This document shows positions 23,118 through 33,500 of a stretch of 42,704 nucleotides of DNA, in pieces. Below the pieces are notes generated by a model that made no database searches, had not been told where the DNA came from, and saw nothing but the letters and a program-made list of their open reading frames with translations. Made by a program: the position numbers and the translations under genes. This stretch comes from a virus, in IMG/VR virus record IMGVR_UViG_3300042868_007671, positions 1 to 42,704 of that record. One strand, written 5' to 3'. Each line of letters begins with the position of its first letter. Within the stretch, counting starts at the first letter, position 1.

Positions 23118-24425
23118 ATGGCTTGTTATTCAGTTACAAAATTTGGCTTTACAACCGTTGATGCCATCCTGGCTGATATTTTGTCCGAAATTACCGGCAC
23201 CAGCACTGGTAATTCAACACAATATTTTCAAACAGCATACGATTCTGCAGTAATGGGACTGCCCACTGCTGGATCGGCAAAAACCAGCAACGGTGGTGCA
23301 ACGGCAAAATTTGTTCATATATTAAAAACAACAACCAACGTTGACCCATTGGCAAATGCAGCAGTAGTTGGTGCAAATACCTCATTGGCTGAACCAGGTT
23401 GGAGATTGTGTTTCCATCAAATTGACGATTACCGTCTGGCAGTGCATGCAGCGTCGTCGTTGCAATTAGACGATAACGGAGTTATTGCGCAACTAAATAA
23501 CCGATCATCCAACGGTAACGTGACGTTACGAGAGCCAGCAGGTAACATAGGTAGCGATTGGGGCAATGCAACAGTGGTGGCCACTGCAAACATTGGTAAT
23601 CTATCCACATCTGGAACTACTATTATTTCTGGTGGAATTGGGGTTTCGCCTGCAACAGCTGAATTTAATAGGATTTGGTTAAACAGGTATTCTAGTAAAA
23701 GTTCTGAATCGGCATATCCAATGTCGTATCAAATGACTCTGACAAACAGAGGAATATTTTTATCTATTTGGGAAGGTAGCCAGGAAGAAGTTCCGCAACG
23801 AACATTTGACAGCACCATTCCCAATCCTGACGGAACACAAGGAAATTCACCCTTGCGATGGTTCTTAATTCAGCGGTCAGTTGAGCGCACGACCGGACAC
23901 GTAAGAGGCGGTTCAAAGCTTAGAGAAGACAGTAACCCTCGTGCAGAAACCAGCAGATGTCCTGTGTTTTGTGTAAGTGGTACTTCATCGCCACAGCAGT
24001 TTCAAAAATTTGTTGTTCGAGAAGTTGACATTCTTACACCAAGTACCAAAAGACCAGCAGCTTTTGACACTGAGGACAGTCCAGCGTTGTTGAATCCGTT
24101 CCCACAACAATCATTGACAGAAAGCGGAGAGTTTGTTGTTACATTTTTGAACAATCTTAGTACTCCACGTTATCGTTACGCTGATGAACTTGACATGTTG
24201 GGCACAGTTGGAGCTGAAGTAATAGGTGCAGGTACTGCTGTTTTAGTCAATGTATATGAAGAAACCTACAAAAGAGAATACACAGCCTTGTATTCAACAG
24301 AACGATTTGGTACTGGTATGCGATTGATGGTTTTAACCAGAATGGGTTATGACCCAAATGCAACAGATCAACAAAACCTACTTCAAAATATTCAAATTGA
24401 AAACAGCCACGTCAACTATCCTTGA
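23118..24425 (+). CDS. Virion structural protein, short member of the paralogue pair
   Basis: 435 aa, 14 bp after its longer paralogue, with TTAGGAG as ribosome-binding site. Nearly the whole protein corresponds to the C-terminal domain of the upstream one; the N-terminal 90 residues are short and Thr/Ser-rich. Conserved positions include the Trp in SIWEG, the LRWFLIQRSVERTTGH strand, RCPVFCV, and the FLNNLSTPRYRYADELDMLG block. The pair probably arose by gene duplication, and the two may assemble together. Function is unknown; surface or baseplate structural protein is an inference from the neighbourhood. The stop codon lies in a 12-bp palindrome, CCTTGATCAAGG (24420-24431). Confidence 0.55.
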   Translation: MACYSVTKFGFTTVDAILADILSEITGTSTGNSTQYFQTAYDSAVMGLPTAGSAKTSNGGATAKFVHILKTTTNVDPLANAAVVGANTSLAEPGWRLCFHQIDDYRLAVHAASSLQLDDNGVIAQLNNRSSNGNVTLREPAGNIGSDWGNATVVATANIGNLSTSGTTIISGGIGVSPATAEFNRIWLNRYSSKSSESAYPMSYQMTLTNRGIFLSIWEGSQEEVPQRTFDSTIPNPDGTQGNSPLRWFLIQRSVERTTGHVRGGSKLREDSNPRAETSRCPVFCVSGTSSPQQFQKFVVREVDILTPSTKRPAAFDTEDSPALLNPFPQQSLTESGEFVVTFLNNLSTPRYRYADELDMLGTVGAEVIGAGTAVLVNVYEETYKREYTALYSTERFGTGMRLMVLTRMGYDPNATDQQNLLQNIQIENSHVNYP

Positions 24426-24472
24426 TCAAGGCAGAATCAGCGTTGACTATATTAAACTAATGGGACCGCAAC

Positions 24473-27400
24473 ATGTTCAGCAGTGTATCGGGCTGCGTCC
24501 CTAATAGTCGAATCAGGCTAAGTTTTGTTTCATTAATCAATCAAGATCTGGGTATCTCAGCAACAGACGTAATAGTCTATGTTGGTATTGCTCAGGTAAT
24601 TACTCGTCCTGTACCATTGGCCGTTGGTGACATTGTTGAGATAGAACTCGACACACCACCAGGTTATTTGGGATATAAGTTTTACGAGTATACACTCAAT
24701 GATATTCAACATTCATTTGCTGTAGTTAACCAAAACGACTATCGTCCAACACTTAAACCCAATGACGCTCCTAGGAAATGGTTTAATTATTTTCCTAGAG
24801 AAATACGTACAAGTTTTTATGATGCCAATAGTGATATAACCAGACCCCTGGGCCGCGGCATAAATTTTGTCAACATTGATGCAACTCATGTGGTGTTGGA
24901 TCACACAAAAGAACAGGTGAATTTTTATTCTCCCAATAGAGAATTAGTCACAAGTGTTTACTTGCCGTCAGGACCAGTTGAGTACAAAAAATCTGGATAT
25001 GTTGATTCAAACAACATATCTAGAGTTGAACTGTTTGTTATATGTAACGATAAAAAATTATATAGAATCAGATTTGACAATCAATTCAGTGAATCGTCTG
25101 AGTTTTTTCCTACTATAACTTTTATACGATCGTTGGAACTGATATGGTACGAAGCAGACTTGCCAACTGGCGAATCTTATATTGACAACAGACGAAATTC
25201 ACTGAGATCAAAAATCAACCCGCCAATGACTGCACTTGATGTGTTTGGCGGGTTGATATGGGTAGCTGGGTACGATACTGTGTATGTACTCAATAAGAAT
25301 TTTCAAACTCTAGCAACTGTACGAATAGGCACAGAAAGCATTGTGTCTATATCGTGTTTAACAGAAACTACTGCATATGCAATTACTCGAGAAGGAAAAA
25401 TATATCAAGTAACTGCTGCAGGCAGCTTTACTATGTTTTACAATGCAGCCAGGCCACTGGGCGTTCCTGCAAGAGTTGACACATTTGGGCCCACTCCGGT
25501 CATTGTAGTACCTGATCCGCATCATCAACGACTGTTGAAAATAGTTGGTCCGGTTCCACCGGTGTTGGCAAATTCTGTTGCAACACCAGGTTATGCACCG
25601 GCCTATGCAAGAGTTTTTGATGACAATCTGTTGATCACATCATACGACAACAATAAAGTGTTAAAATACACAAGTTGGAGCGATCAAACTGTTTACGATT
25701 TTAGTGAAAAAGTCACAATAGCATCTTGGGTAAATCACACATTGTTGGCTGTGCATTATCTTAAAGATTATGTAACATTAGATTTAGCAGGAATAGAAAA
25801 AGTTATTCCTATAAACATTAGACCCGTCAAAGGGCCAGTGACACACATAGGAACTGAACCTGTCAAGTTAATAATGCTGGGGCAGGAAAGTATAATTTTG
25901 CATGGCGGACCAGGAGTTACCTGCTGGGTAAACGGAATCAAAGACGAACCAGCAAACACTGGAGACAATTTTAGTATAAGTTATAAAGCAGGTGGCTCGG
26001 GGTTGCATAGAGTATCATATATACTTGGTGACCAAGCATATGACATAGACATTGAAGCGGTCGGGGATGGAGAATATTTAAATTCTTACAAAGCTGGTGC
26101 GGTTGGAATCAATAGATTATCAACATTGTCAAATGTAACGTCTTTGCTATTACCAACAACAGGTAATGCTCAAACTGGAACAACACTGCTGAATTTGGGG
26201 TTGACCTGGAACTTTTTTGGTAATGCTTATACACAAGTCAATGTAAGCACCAATGGATTTATATCGTTTGGCAGCAGTATTCCAACAGGGCTGTTTACTA
26301 CTGTTGGTGGATTAAACATTGATGCACTGTATGTGGAGCTCACTGACCTGTATCAAGGATTGGCATTAAACAACACTGACCCTAATAATATTACATTCTT
26401 TCCGCTGACCACTGGAGAACTTCCGGCAGTGAGCTATGAATCTGGGTCCAATTTGGGAGTTGGTTATGCCAGGATTCGATGGGCCGGAATAAAAGGAAAT
26501 CCAGATCCCGCTGGTAATACAATCACAGCAAGAACATCATTGTCTAGTTCTGTTGATATACCAAGTGCAGTACCAGAATTCAGCAAAGCATCAACTGGTG
26601 ATTATGTATCTGGTGCAGGTATTGTGTTGCCAACTAGAGTAGTTGGCAACTATTTGACTCCAATATTTGAATTTTTAATATACAAATTTTTATCAGGTAG
26701 TCGTGTAGCAGTTACCTCCTATAATTCTAATGTTTTGTCTGTGGCAAGATACAGTGCAGTTGATGGCGCTGTGTCATATGTGACATCAAAATCTCGTACT
26801 TTGAGTGTTGCACCAACTAGACCTGTAACCACTCAGACCAATCATTTGCTTGCTATTTTTGATAAAACTGCAATAATTGATGGAAAAATTGATTCCAGGG
26901 TGACCAATGATTGGTCAATTCGTATTCCCACGTTTGGGGCACAACCCAATTTTGTATACCAAACTGGTATAGCTTCTATTACAGAAACAACTGATACAAT
27001 AACCTGCCTTGGCATATACACTGAGTTTGACGGCAACGGAAATATATCATTGGTAGATCCTCAAAGGATGTTTGTTTCTTCTTCGGATTTTGATTTGCTC
27101 TATGTTAATCAATATTTGATAGGCATACCCACAGGTGCTACGTTTGTAACAAACAAACAAATTATTGGAAATAGTTATGTTATTGGATCAAGTATTGTAC
27201 ATCTATTATCTTCTGGTGATACATTTACTATTGAAACAACCACTGTCACCACAGTAAGCAATATGCCAACTCTGGCAAATGATGGAGTTGAACTGAATAA
27301 ACCGGTGTCGTTTGAATTTTCTACTCTGACATTGAGTACAATTTTTGGACTTGCATTAACCAACATAACAGTTCAAGGCGCATTCATTACCGTTGATACC

Positions 27401-30400
27401 CCGGTGTCGGTAGCATCGGGTACAACAATAACATTTAAAAGCGGAACCCCACCAGACGAGTTCATGTACGAAGTTGGATTTTATCAAAATAACAAATACC
27501 AATTTATTGAATATTTTTACGACAATACCTCACATTCTGCCACGTCGAATATTGGAATGTCCACAGCAGCAAGACCACTGGGTAAAAAAATTCTATTAAA
27601 TACTGCACCTGCTGGCAGCAGTATTGTGTATTATAGTGAAATAGGTACAGGAATATTTAAACCACTGGGCTTAGGAAGTTTTGACTTCTATTTGTCGTTG
27701 GGCATTGTTGCGCCCAAGATCGCAAAAGGTGTAATCAAAAGCGACTACGATTACACAGTTGAATTTTATGTTGACCAAGACTTGACACCACAATCCAATG
27801 TGTACCTGGCAGCATCGTACGGGCAGTTGCACTTGAATGGTAGCAAATATACCATTGATAAACCTATCAAGAAAAACGATCTGATTCAATTGACAACTCC
27901 GTTTAATCGAGCATTGAGAGCAATTGCTCCTATATTGAGTCTTGGTACCAGTCAATTTCCTATCCCGATGATGGCCAGTGCTGCAATCAACACACTAACT
28001 CGTCACAATTTTCTATTTGACAATCTTATTACAAATGTTCTAGTGTCTGTAACACTAACAGTTCCGGCAAGTGACAACTATTATGTTCCCGATCTGTATA
28101 GATATGGACTTTCGTTATTTCCGGAGTTTGAATATATTGTTACCAGGGCAGGCAACAATATTACTCTTCAATCTGGAAATACTTACGATTTATTTGTAGG
28201 CGACCAATTGACTATCACTGGTATTCTGACATCTGCAGTGGCAGCAGACACCAGGGACATTGTATTGATTGGACAAAACAATGCCATCATTGCAACAGCC
28301 AAAACTTCAGGTCCGCAGTTGGTTGATCAATTGACATTTGATACATTGATACATCCTTACACTGACAATTATTATTATATTTTTAGTAATGTTGCTGCAC
28401 CGTATGTTGAAGAACTAACAGGCTATGAAACAGCCAATATTGTATTAACTGCGGCGTCTGGTATCACAACAGCAAATCTTTATATTGGGGATGTACAGAC
28501 TGATTTTGTGATCAATGGAACTCGACTTGGTAATTATGTTGCCAATGTTCCAATTGGGTCAAATATCTCAATACGCAGAAGTTTTATTGACTACTTTCAA
28601 AGCAATGTTGTAATTTATCAAGTTGAATTTGATTCAGCAGCTGATAGCAATATATATCTTCCAGTCGGTCAATGGAATGTTGACAACAAAATAATATCTG
28701 GCGGGGACCTTCTACAAAATAATATATCAACAGCCAAGTTAGACGCACAGTTTGCTAGTACATTTAACAGTTTTGATTTTGCATTAACACCTAACAATAC
28801 TCTGCCTACCATGTTTGAGCTAGGTGAAATTCTGCCATTGGCAAGTCGACCTACTACTTTTGCGTCTGACAGAATTCTTGAAGAGTTTGTAAGAGTTGGC
28901 ACATACAATCTTTTTGCAATATCGTCGCGAGTTGCTGGCAGCGATCTATCAGTATTACTAATAGATCGGATATATCAAAATTTCTTAGAACCTAACTATA
29001 TCAAAATAAGTTCAATTACTCACCAATATGTTGATGCTGGTGCTTATAATTTGATAGATAGCATACGCGAAGACTCAATTGATTCGGCGACATTTTCTAC
29101 TGGCAAAATTCAGGACAGCGTTTCCTCCAATCATACGGAATTATACATTTCTGAGATTAATGGAATAGTGGGGTACGGTTCTACTTTTTCATTGACTTCA
29201 ATTGATTCGGACTTGCTGGCCAATTATTCAATATTGACAGTTGAAACTGCTGCTCGACTAATTGAGTTGTTTAGTTACATTGATACTAAATTTATTTTTA
29301 TTCTTGAAGAAATTGTATCATTTGTTGAATCAAGTCTTGAAGAAGACATAGAGAATCTTTACACTTTTAATTTGATTGATCCACCTGAGGCAATGTCCGG
29401 CATTGTTGGAAATTATGGTGTGCTGGCTTCGCAAATTGCCAGCTGGGAGGAGTCTTTTAATTATTTGTCTACAGCAACACAAGCAGACCTTGAAAAGTTG
29501 ATTCAAATTTTTAGCAGCAAACTTGAGTTTCTAATACTTGACAGGCATTCGGAATTTTCGTCGATTAATAATAGTCTGCATGAACAAATTGCTACAAGTT
29601 TTAAAAGCCGACATGAGTTATCTACCTTTGCAAAAATACAAGAAATAACTAATCGTATAAGATCATTACGGGAAAAACTTGTTAGCGAATTTCGATCAAA
29701 TGTTCAAAGTTTGCACGAAGCTGACTATACATTTTTTAATTTTAGCAATACTCTGTTGATGGACCTGTCGAAAACTGAATTGGTGTTTACAATAGGGTCC
29801 GGGGAATTAAAACAAAGTTGGACAGATGTGCCGCAATTTGAATTTGATAAAATCTTTCCTCAAGTTGAACACTTTAATCCTATTGATGCAGAAAAAGATT
29901 ACATCAATTTGATTATATCATCAGCCGATAGAGCAGAGTTACCGGAACGTTCAACTGAGTCACTGATACCGGTAACGACAACAACAGCAATGTTTACTGA
30001 ATTAATGGCAGTTATGTTACCATTGGTAAAAGCATTTACAGTTCTGAATATTCCGTTTATCCCGCTGAGAGATCTTCCACCAGTGTACTTTATTCCTTTT
30101 GATCCGCTATTGAATCAGCCGTTACAAATACTGATTCCGTTGACTGTGATGTTGGATATAGTACCAGACCAACTTATTCCTTTTGATCCTGTGTTGTTCC
30201 AAGATATTATTTGGACCATGGAAGACTCTATTCCTAGCGTGGGCGCAGTTAGTACTTATATACATTACTGGGCAGATCAAGGGCAGTTTAATGACAAATG
30301 GAATTTGAGAGATTTCAATGCCAACAATTATACTCGAGCATACACGCCGTTGGTGTTGTATACCAAAGAATACATATACCAGCCTGGCGGCTTTTACAAC

Positions 30401-30565
30401 GACAATGACGCCGAAGATGAGAAGGTTAAATACTACAATGCAGGGATATTACAAATTCCAGGAACTGATTTCTGGAATTACAGAATTTATTTCAAAGATC
30501 GCCACTTTTGTGTTCCTAGGAAAGGAAGAATATTCCCTGTCACATGGTATATACGCGGAGGCTAA
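24473..30565 (+). CDS. Giant virion protein (2030 aa), probable long-fibre or baseplate adhesin
   Basis: 2030 aa, the largest gene here. Residues about 140-460 contain short WD/NHL-like strands (LIWVAGYDTVYVLNKNFQTL, TTAYAITREGKIYQVTA, LLKIVGPVPP), suggesting an irregular beta-propeller. Residues about 545-690 hold a domain with LTWNFFGNAYTQVNVSTNGF followed by ISFGS, which looks like the NIDO-like domains of large surface proteins. The middle (700-1450) is a long series of beta-domains. Residues about 1575-1765 turn strongly helical and charged (for example LIELFSYIDTKFIFILEEI). The last 110 residues, rich in Tyr and Trp and ending in VTWYIRGG, look like an attachment domain. It overlaps nothing and is followed at once by the GTG of the next giant gene. 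Name and exact place in the virion are unknown. Confidence 0.6.
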   Translation: MFSSVSGCVPNSRIRLSFVSLINQDLGISATDVIVYVGIAQVITRPVPLAVGDIVEIELDTPPGYLGYKFYEYTLNDIQHSFAVVNQNDYRPTLKPNDAPRKWFNYFPREIRTSFYDANSDITRPLGRGINFVNIDATHVVLDHTKEQVNFYSPNRELVTSVYLPSGPVEYKKSGYVDSNNISRVELFVICNDKKLYRIRFDNQFSESSEFFPTITFIRSLELIWYEADLPTGESYIDNRRNSLRSKINPPMTALDVFGGLIWVAGYDTVYVLNKNFQTLATVRIGTESIVSISCLTETTAYAITREGKIYQVTAAGSFTMFYNAARPLGVPARVDTFGPTPVIVVPDPHHQRLLKIVGPVPPVLANSVATPGYAPAYARVFDDNLLITSYDNNKVLKYTSWSDQTVYDFSEKVTIASWVNHTLLAVHYLKDYVTLDLAGIEKVIPINIRPVKGPVTHIGTEPVKLIMLGQESIILHGGPGVTCWVNGIKDEPANTGDNFSISYKAGGSGLHRVSYILGDQAYDIDIEAVGDGEYLNSYKAGAVGINRLSTLSNVTSLLLPTTGNAQTGTTLLNLGLTWNFFGNAYTQVNVSTNGFISFGSSIPTGLFTTVGGLNIDALYVELTDLYQGLALNNTDPNNITFFPLTTGELPAVSYESGSNLGVGYARIRWAGIKGNPDPAGNTITARTSLSSSVDIPSAVPEFSKASTGDYVSGAGIVLPTRVVGNYLTPIFEFLIYKFLSGSRVAVTSYNSNVLSVARYSAVDGAVSYVTSKSRTLSVAPTRPVTTQTNHLLAIFDKTAIIDGKIDSRVTNDWSIRIPTFGAQPNFVYQTGIASITETTDTITCLGIYTEFDGNGNISLVDPQRMFVSSSDFDLLYVNQYLIGIPTGATFVTNKQIIGNSYVIGSSIVHLLSSGDTFTIETTTVTTVSNMPTLANDGVELNKPVSFEFSTLTLSTIFGLALTNITVQGAFITVDTPVSVASGTTITFKSGTPPDEFMYEVGFYQNNKYQFIEYFYDNTSHSATSNIGMSTAARPLGKKILLNTAPAGSSIVYYSEIGTGIFKPLGLGSFDFYLSLGIVAPKIAKGVIKSDYDYTVEFYVDQDLTPQSNVYLAASYGQLHLNGSKYTIDKPIKKNDLIQLTTPFNRALRAIAPILSLGTSQFPIPMMASAAINTLTRHNFLFDNLITNVLVSVTLTVPASDNYYVPDLYRYGLSLFPEFEYIVTRAGNNITLQSGNTYDLFVGDQLTITGILTSAVAADTRDIVLIGQNNAIIATAKTSGPQLVDQLTFDTLIHPYTDNYYYIFSNVAAPYVEELTGYETANIVLTAASGITTANLYIGDVQTDFVINGTRLGNYVANVPIGSNISIRRSFIDYFQSNVVIYQVEFDSAADSNIYLPVGQWNVDNKIISGGDLLQNNISTAKLDAQFASTFNSFDFALTPNNTLPTMFELGEILPLASRPTTFASDRILEEFVRVGTYNLFAISSRVAGSDLSVLLIDRIYQNFLEPNYIKISSITHQYVDAGAYNLIDSIREDSIDSATFSTGKIQDSVSSNHTELYISEINGIVGYGSTFSLTSIDSDLLANYSILTVETAARLIELFSYIDTKFIFILEEIVSFVESSLEEDIENLYTFNLIDPPEAMSGIVGNYGVLASQIASWEESFNYLSTATQADLEKLIQIFSSKLEFLILDRHSEFSSINNSLHEQIATSFKSRHELSTFAKIQEITNRIRSLREKLVSEFRSNVQSLHEADYTFFNFSNTLLMDLSKTELVFTIGSGELKQSWTDVPQFEFDKIFPQVEHFNPIDAEKDYINLIISSADRAELPERSTESLIPVTTTTAMFTELMAVMLPLVKAFTVLNIPFIPLRDLPPVYFIPFDPLLNQPLQILIPLTVMLDIVPDQLIPFDPVLFQDIIWTMEDSIPSVGAVSTYIHYWADQGQFNDKWNLRDFNANNYTRAYTPLVLYTKEYIYQPGGFYNDNDAEDEKVKYYNAGILQIPGTDFWNYRIYFKDRHFCVPRKGRIFPVTWYIRGG

Positions 30566-30568
30566 TTA

Positions 30569-33500
30569 GTGTTACTGGTACCCAATCATCGTGTCATTGT
30601 CCCGACTACAACCGATCTTGCTATAGAAGTAACCGGCGTAGCACATCAGCTGTCTGATCTTGTTTATGTTGAATTGTATGGCGACAGTATCATGTGCGGC
30701 AGTGATCCAGACCTAGAAGACGATCCCTGCGGTTGCAGCTCAAAAAATATAAAAGGTCGAGTTCCGCAACCTCCGGCTCGACTGATCGAAACGTTTTTAC
30801 CACAGTATAAACTTGTTGTTACCTCTCGGTCGTCGGGTTTTAGTACTTCCGGTGAGCTATTAGATGGCAACGACGGAGTAAACGGACCGTGGCCCGATTA
30901 TCAAGAAGCAAACGTTGTAGTAATCAATCATGGCATGAACGATGCTCGTTATGATGTGCCTGTAGCAGAGTACGAATCCAACTTGCGTGAACTTAGAGAA
31001 AAGTTGCCGGCAGGCACAGTCATGGTGTGGCAAACTCCAACTGTGGTCAGGGGCATCAACACAACTGAGTATGCAGAGGCCATGCGCCGTGTGGCCACCG
31101 ATTACCAAGATATAATTGCAGATGCTCACAAAATAAGCAGATGGTTAGGCGAATTGCCCGACGGCGTACATCCTAGACAACTTGGTTACGTGGAACTGGT
31201 TGACTTGTGTTTGGCCAGTGCCATCAATAAAGCCATAATAAAACACTTGGGAGTAGAGTCTGAAATTCATCATAAGTTTTTAAGAAAAGATTATCAAGAA
31301 AAACATGTGATGGAAGAACAAAATTGGGTACAACTAGATTTTAAACCCAAGTCACACAGCTGGGTAGAAGTATATCATAGAGATAATGTATCTTACCGAG
31401 CAGTGTCTCGCGGGCTGCTTGACACCAAGGGAATCCTGACAGCTGGAATATGGAATGGTGACACAAGTGAAAAATTAGTCGATACTGGTCGCAGTTACAA
31501 TCTTACAAAAATAAAAAGAGATAGTGGCAGAATTGTATACAACAAAAATTACGATGTGTTCGGTGACGTAGAACAAGCAAATCAGCTGGCCAACGATCTC
31601 AATGAAACCAATAGTGATTACATAGTTGTAATCACAACCTATGACGAACCTCAAGCCAACAGATTGACCCAACGATTGTTGGATGCAATGTATCGTTGTG
31701 GAGCAAGCGTTGATATTTACAGTTCTGTCAATTTTAAATACAGATCGTCGTATATATTGGTTGGAGTTCCAGGGCAAGGGCCTGGAAATGGTCTTGAAGC
31801 ATACAATGGAATAGTTGATGGGTATCCTGACACAGTTGCAAATCTGATTGTTGATACTACTCAAGTTGAATTTCCTGACCGAAAATATTACAAACACGGC
31901 GGAACCAATCCAAATTGGTCAACACTGTTAAACACTTACAGCATATGGGAAGAAGAATTATCAGCTGATGTAGTTGATGTACTGAGAACTGCAGATGTGG
32001 AGTTTTTGGGAGATGCAGATACCAATACTATCAAGTCAGACGGAATGCTAAACACCGGAGGAGTTAAACCTATTGCCAGATGGTTTGTTATGCAGTCAGG
32101 AGAAATCAAAGAAATCATTGAACCAATTGCAGCAGATATAACTTATGTCAACACACTGGTAGTAGAAACACCAGACTGTGCAGACACAAGTATGCAATTT
32201 GGAATTCAAGGAATAAGTTATGTGTCTACATCCAGTGTACCAAAATTGCAATTAACAACCGATGTAGCACAACCATTTACAATTGAAGCAGTTGTCTGGC
32301 CTTTGGAAGGCGGCAATGGCGGAATGATCATCAACAAAGATTCTGAATACGAGATGGCATTGAATACTGATGGAAACATAATGGTTGCGCTGGATTGGGG
32401 AGCGGGTACAGACACAAGTCTCCCAGGCGGCGGCTGGTATTATACCAATGTAAATATACCATGGAACACTCGATCGCATATTGCATGGGTAGTAGACAAA
32501 GATACATTTTATCTTTATGTAAACGGTTTATTGATGCACATCGAAACCGGGCTTGACCGAGTAAATTCGCCAAGTAATAATCCTGTAGTCATTGGCAATA
32601 GGCCAGGTGAGGGTCAACAATTCACAGGTTACATAATTGATGTCAGGTTATGGGATGTGGGATTTGGTGCAATTGATTTCAATATAACCAAAAACTATCT
32701 TGAGTTAACTGATATTCCGTTTTATGTGGGTGTGGCACCCATGCTAGAAAATTTTGTCCCTGATTACGGCACCAAGCCAGACGCTGATATAGTTATCATT
32801 GGAAGTGCTGTAACGCAGAACGAGTTGTTGACTTATGGAATTTATTCAACCATGGCAGACTTGTTTAGGGGAGCACCAGGTACAGAAATCAATTGGAGGT
32901 CTAGATTTACAGCAGAAAAAAATATCAAGATTGGTTACTGGCAATGGGATATAAGAAGATATCCAACAGTTACTGCCCCTAACGTACTGTACGAACGTCA
33001 ATTTGCAAGCCGTACAACAGCTACAGCAAGTGGGTCTCTTGTGCTGGATCAGACTTTCACTGATAAATCTATCATAGTGTTAGGAGTCGGAGACTGGGAT
33101 CCAGCACCACCGACTGGTTTACAAAATGTATTCTTGGAACTAAAAGGAATTGGTAATCAAGTTACATGGTCGGGCAACTACTATACTTGGCAAGTTTTTA
33201 TTCCAGCTGGCGGCAATTACAAATTTGAATTGAGTGCAGACAACACTGCGTACCTTGATTTAACAATAGACCGTACAACAATTCCATATGAAAGAATTGT
33301 TTCTGCAGAAGAAAAGTGCAAAGGGTACGGAACCGTTGCTGAAGCAGTATATTTGATTCTCAGATGCGGTTGGTACAATGTAAGGATATATGCTGAAAAT
33401 GAAAGAGATCGAATCCTAGCACCTATATATTATGATGCCATTAATTTACAAATACTTAGGCCAATTTCAAATTGGAGTTCATTGATCCAAAACTACTGTA

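Noticed and set aside
24420-24431. CCTTGATCAAGG palindrome at a stop codon as a terminator
   Set aside because: There is no loop, no T run and a short stem; noted only as a palindrome.
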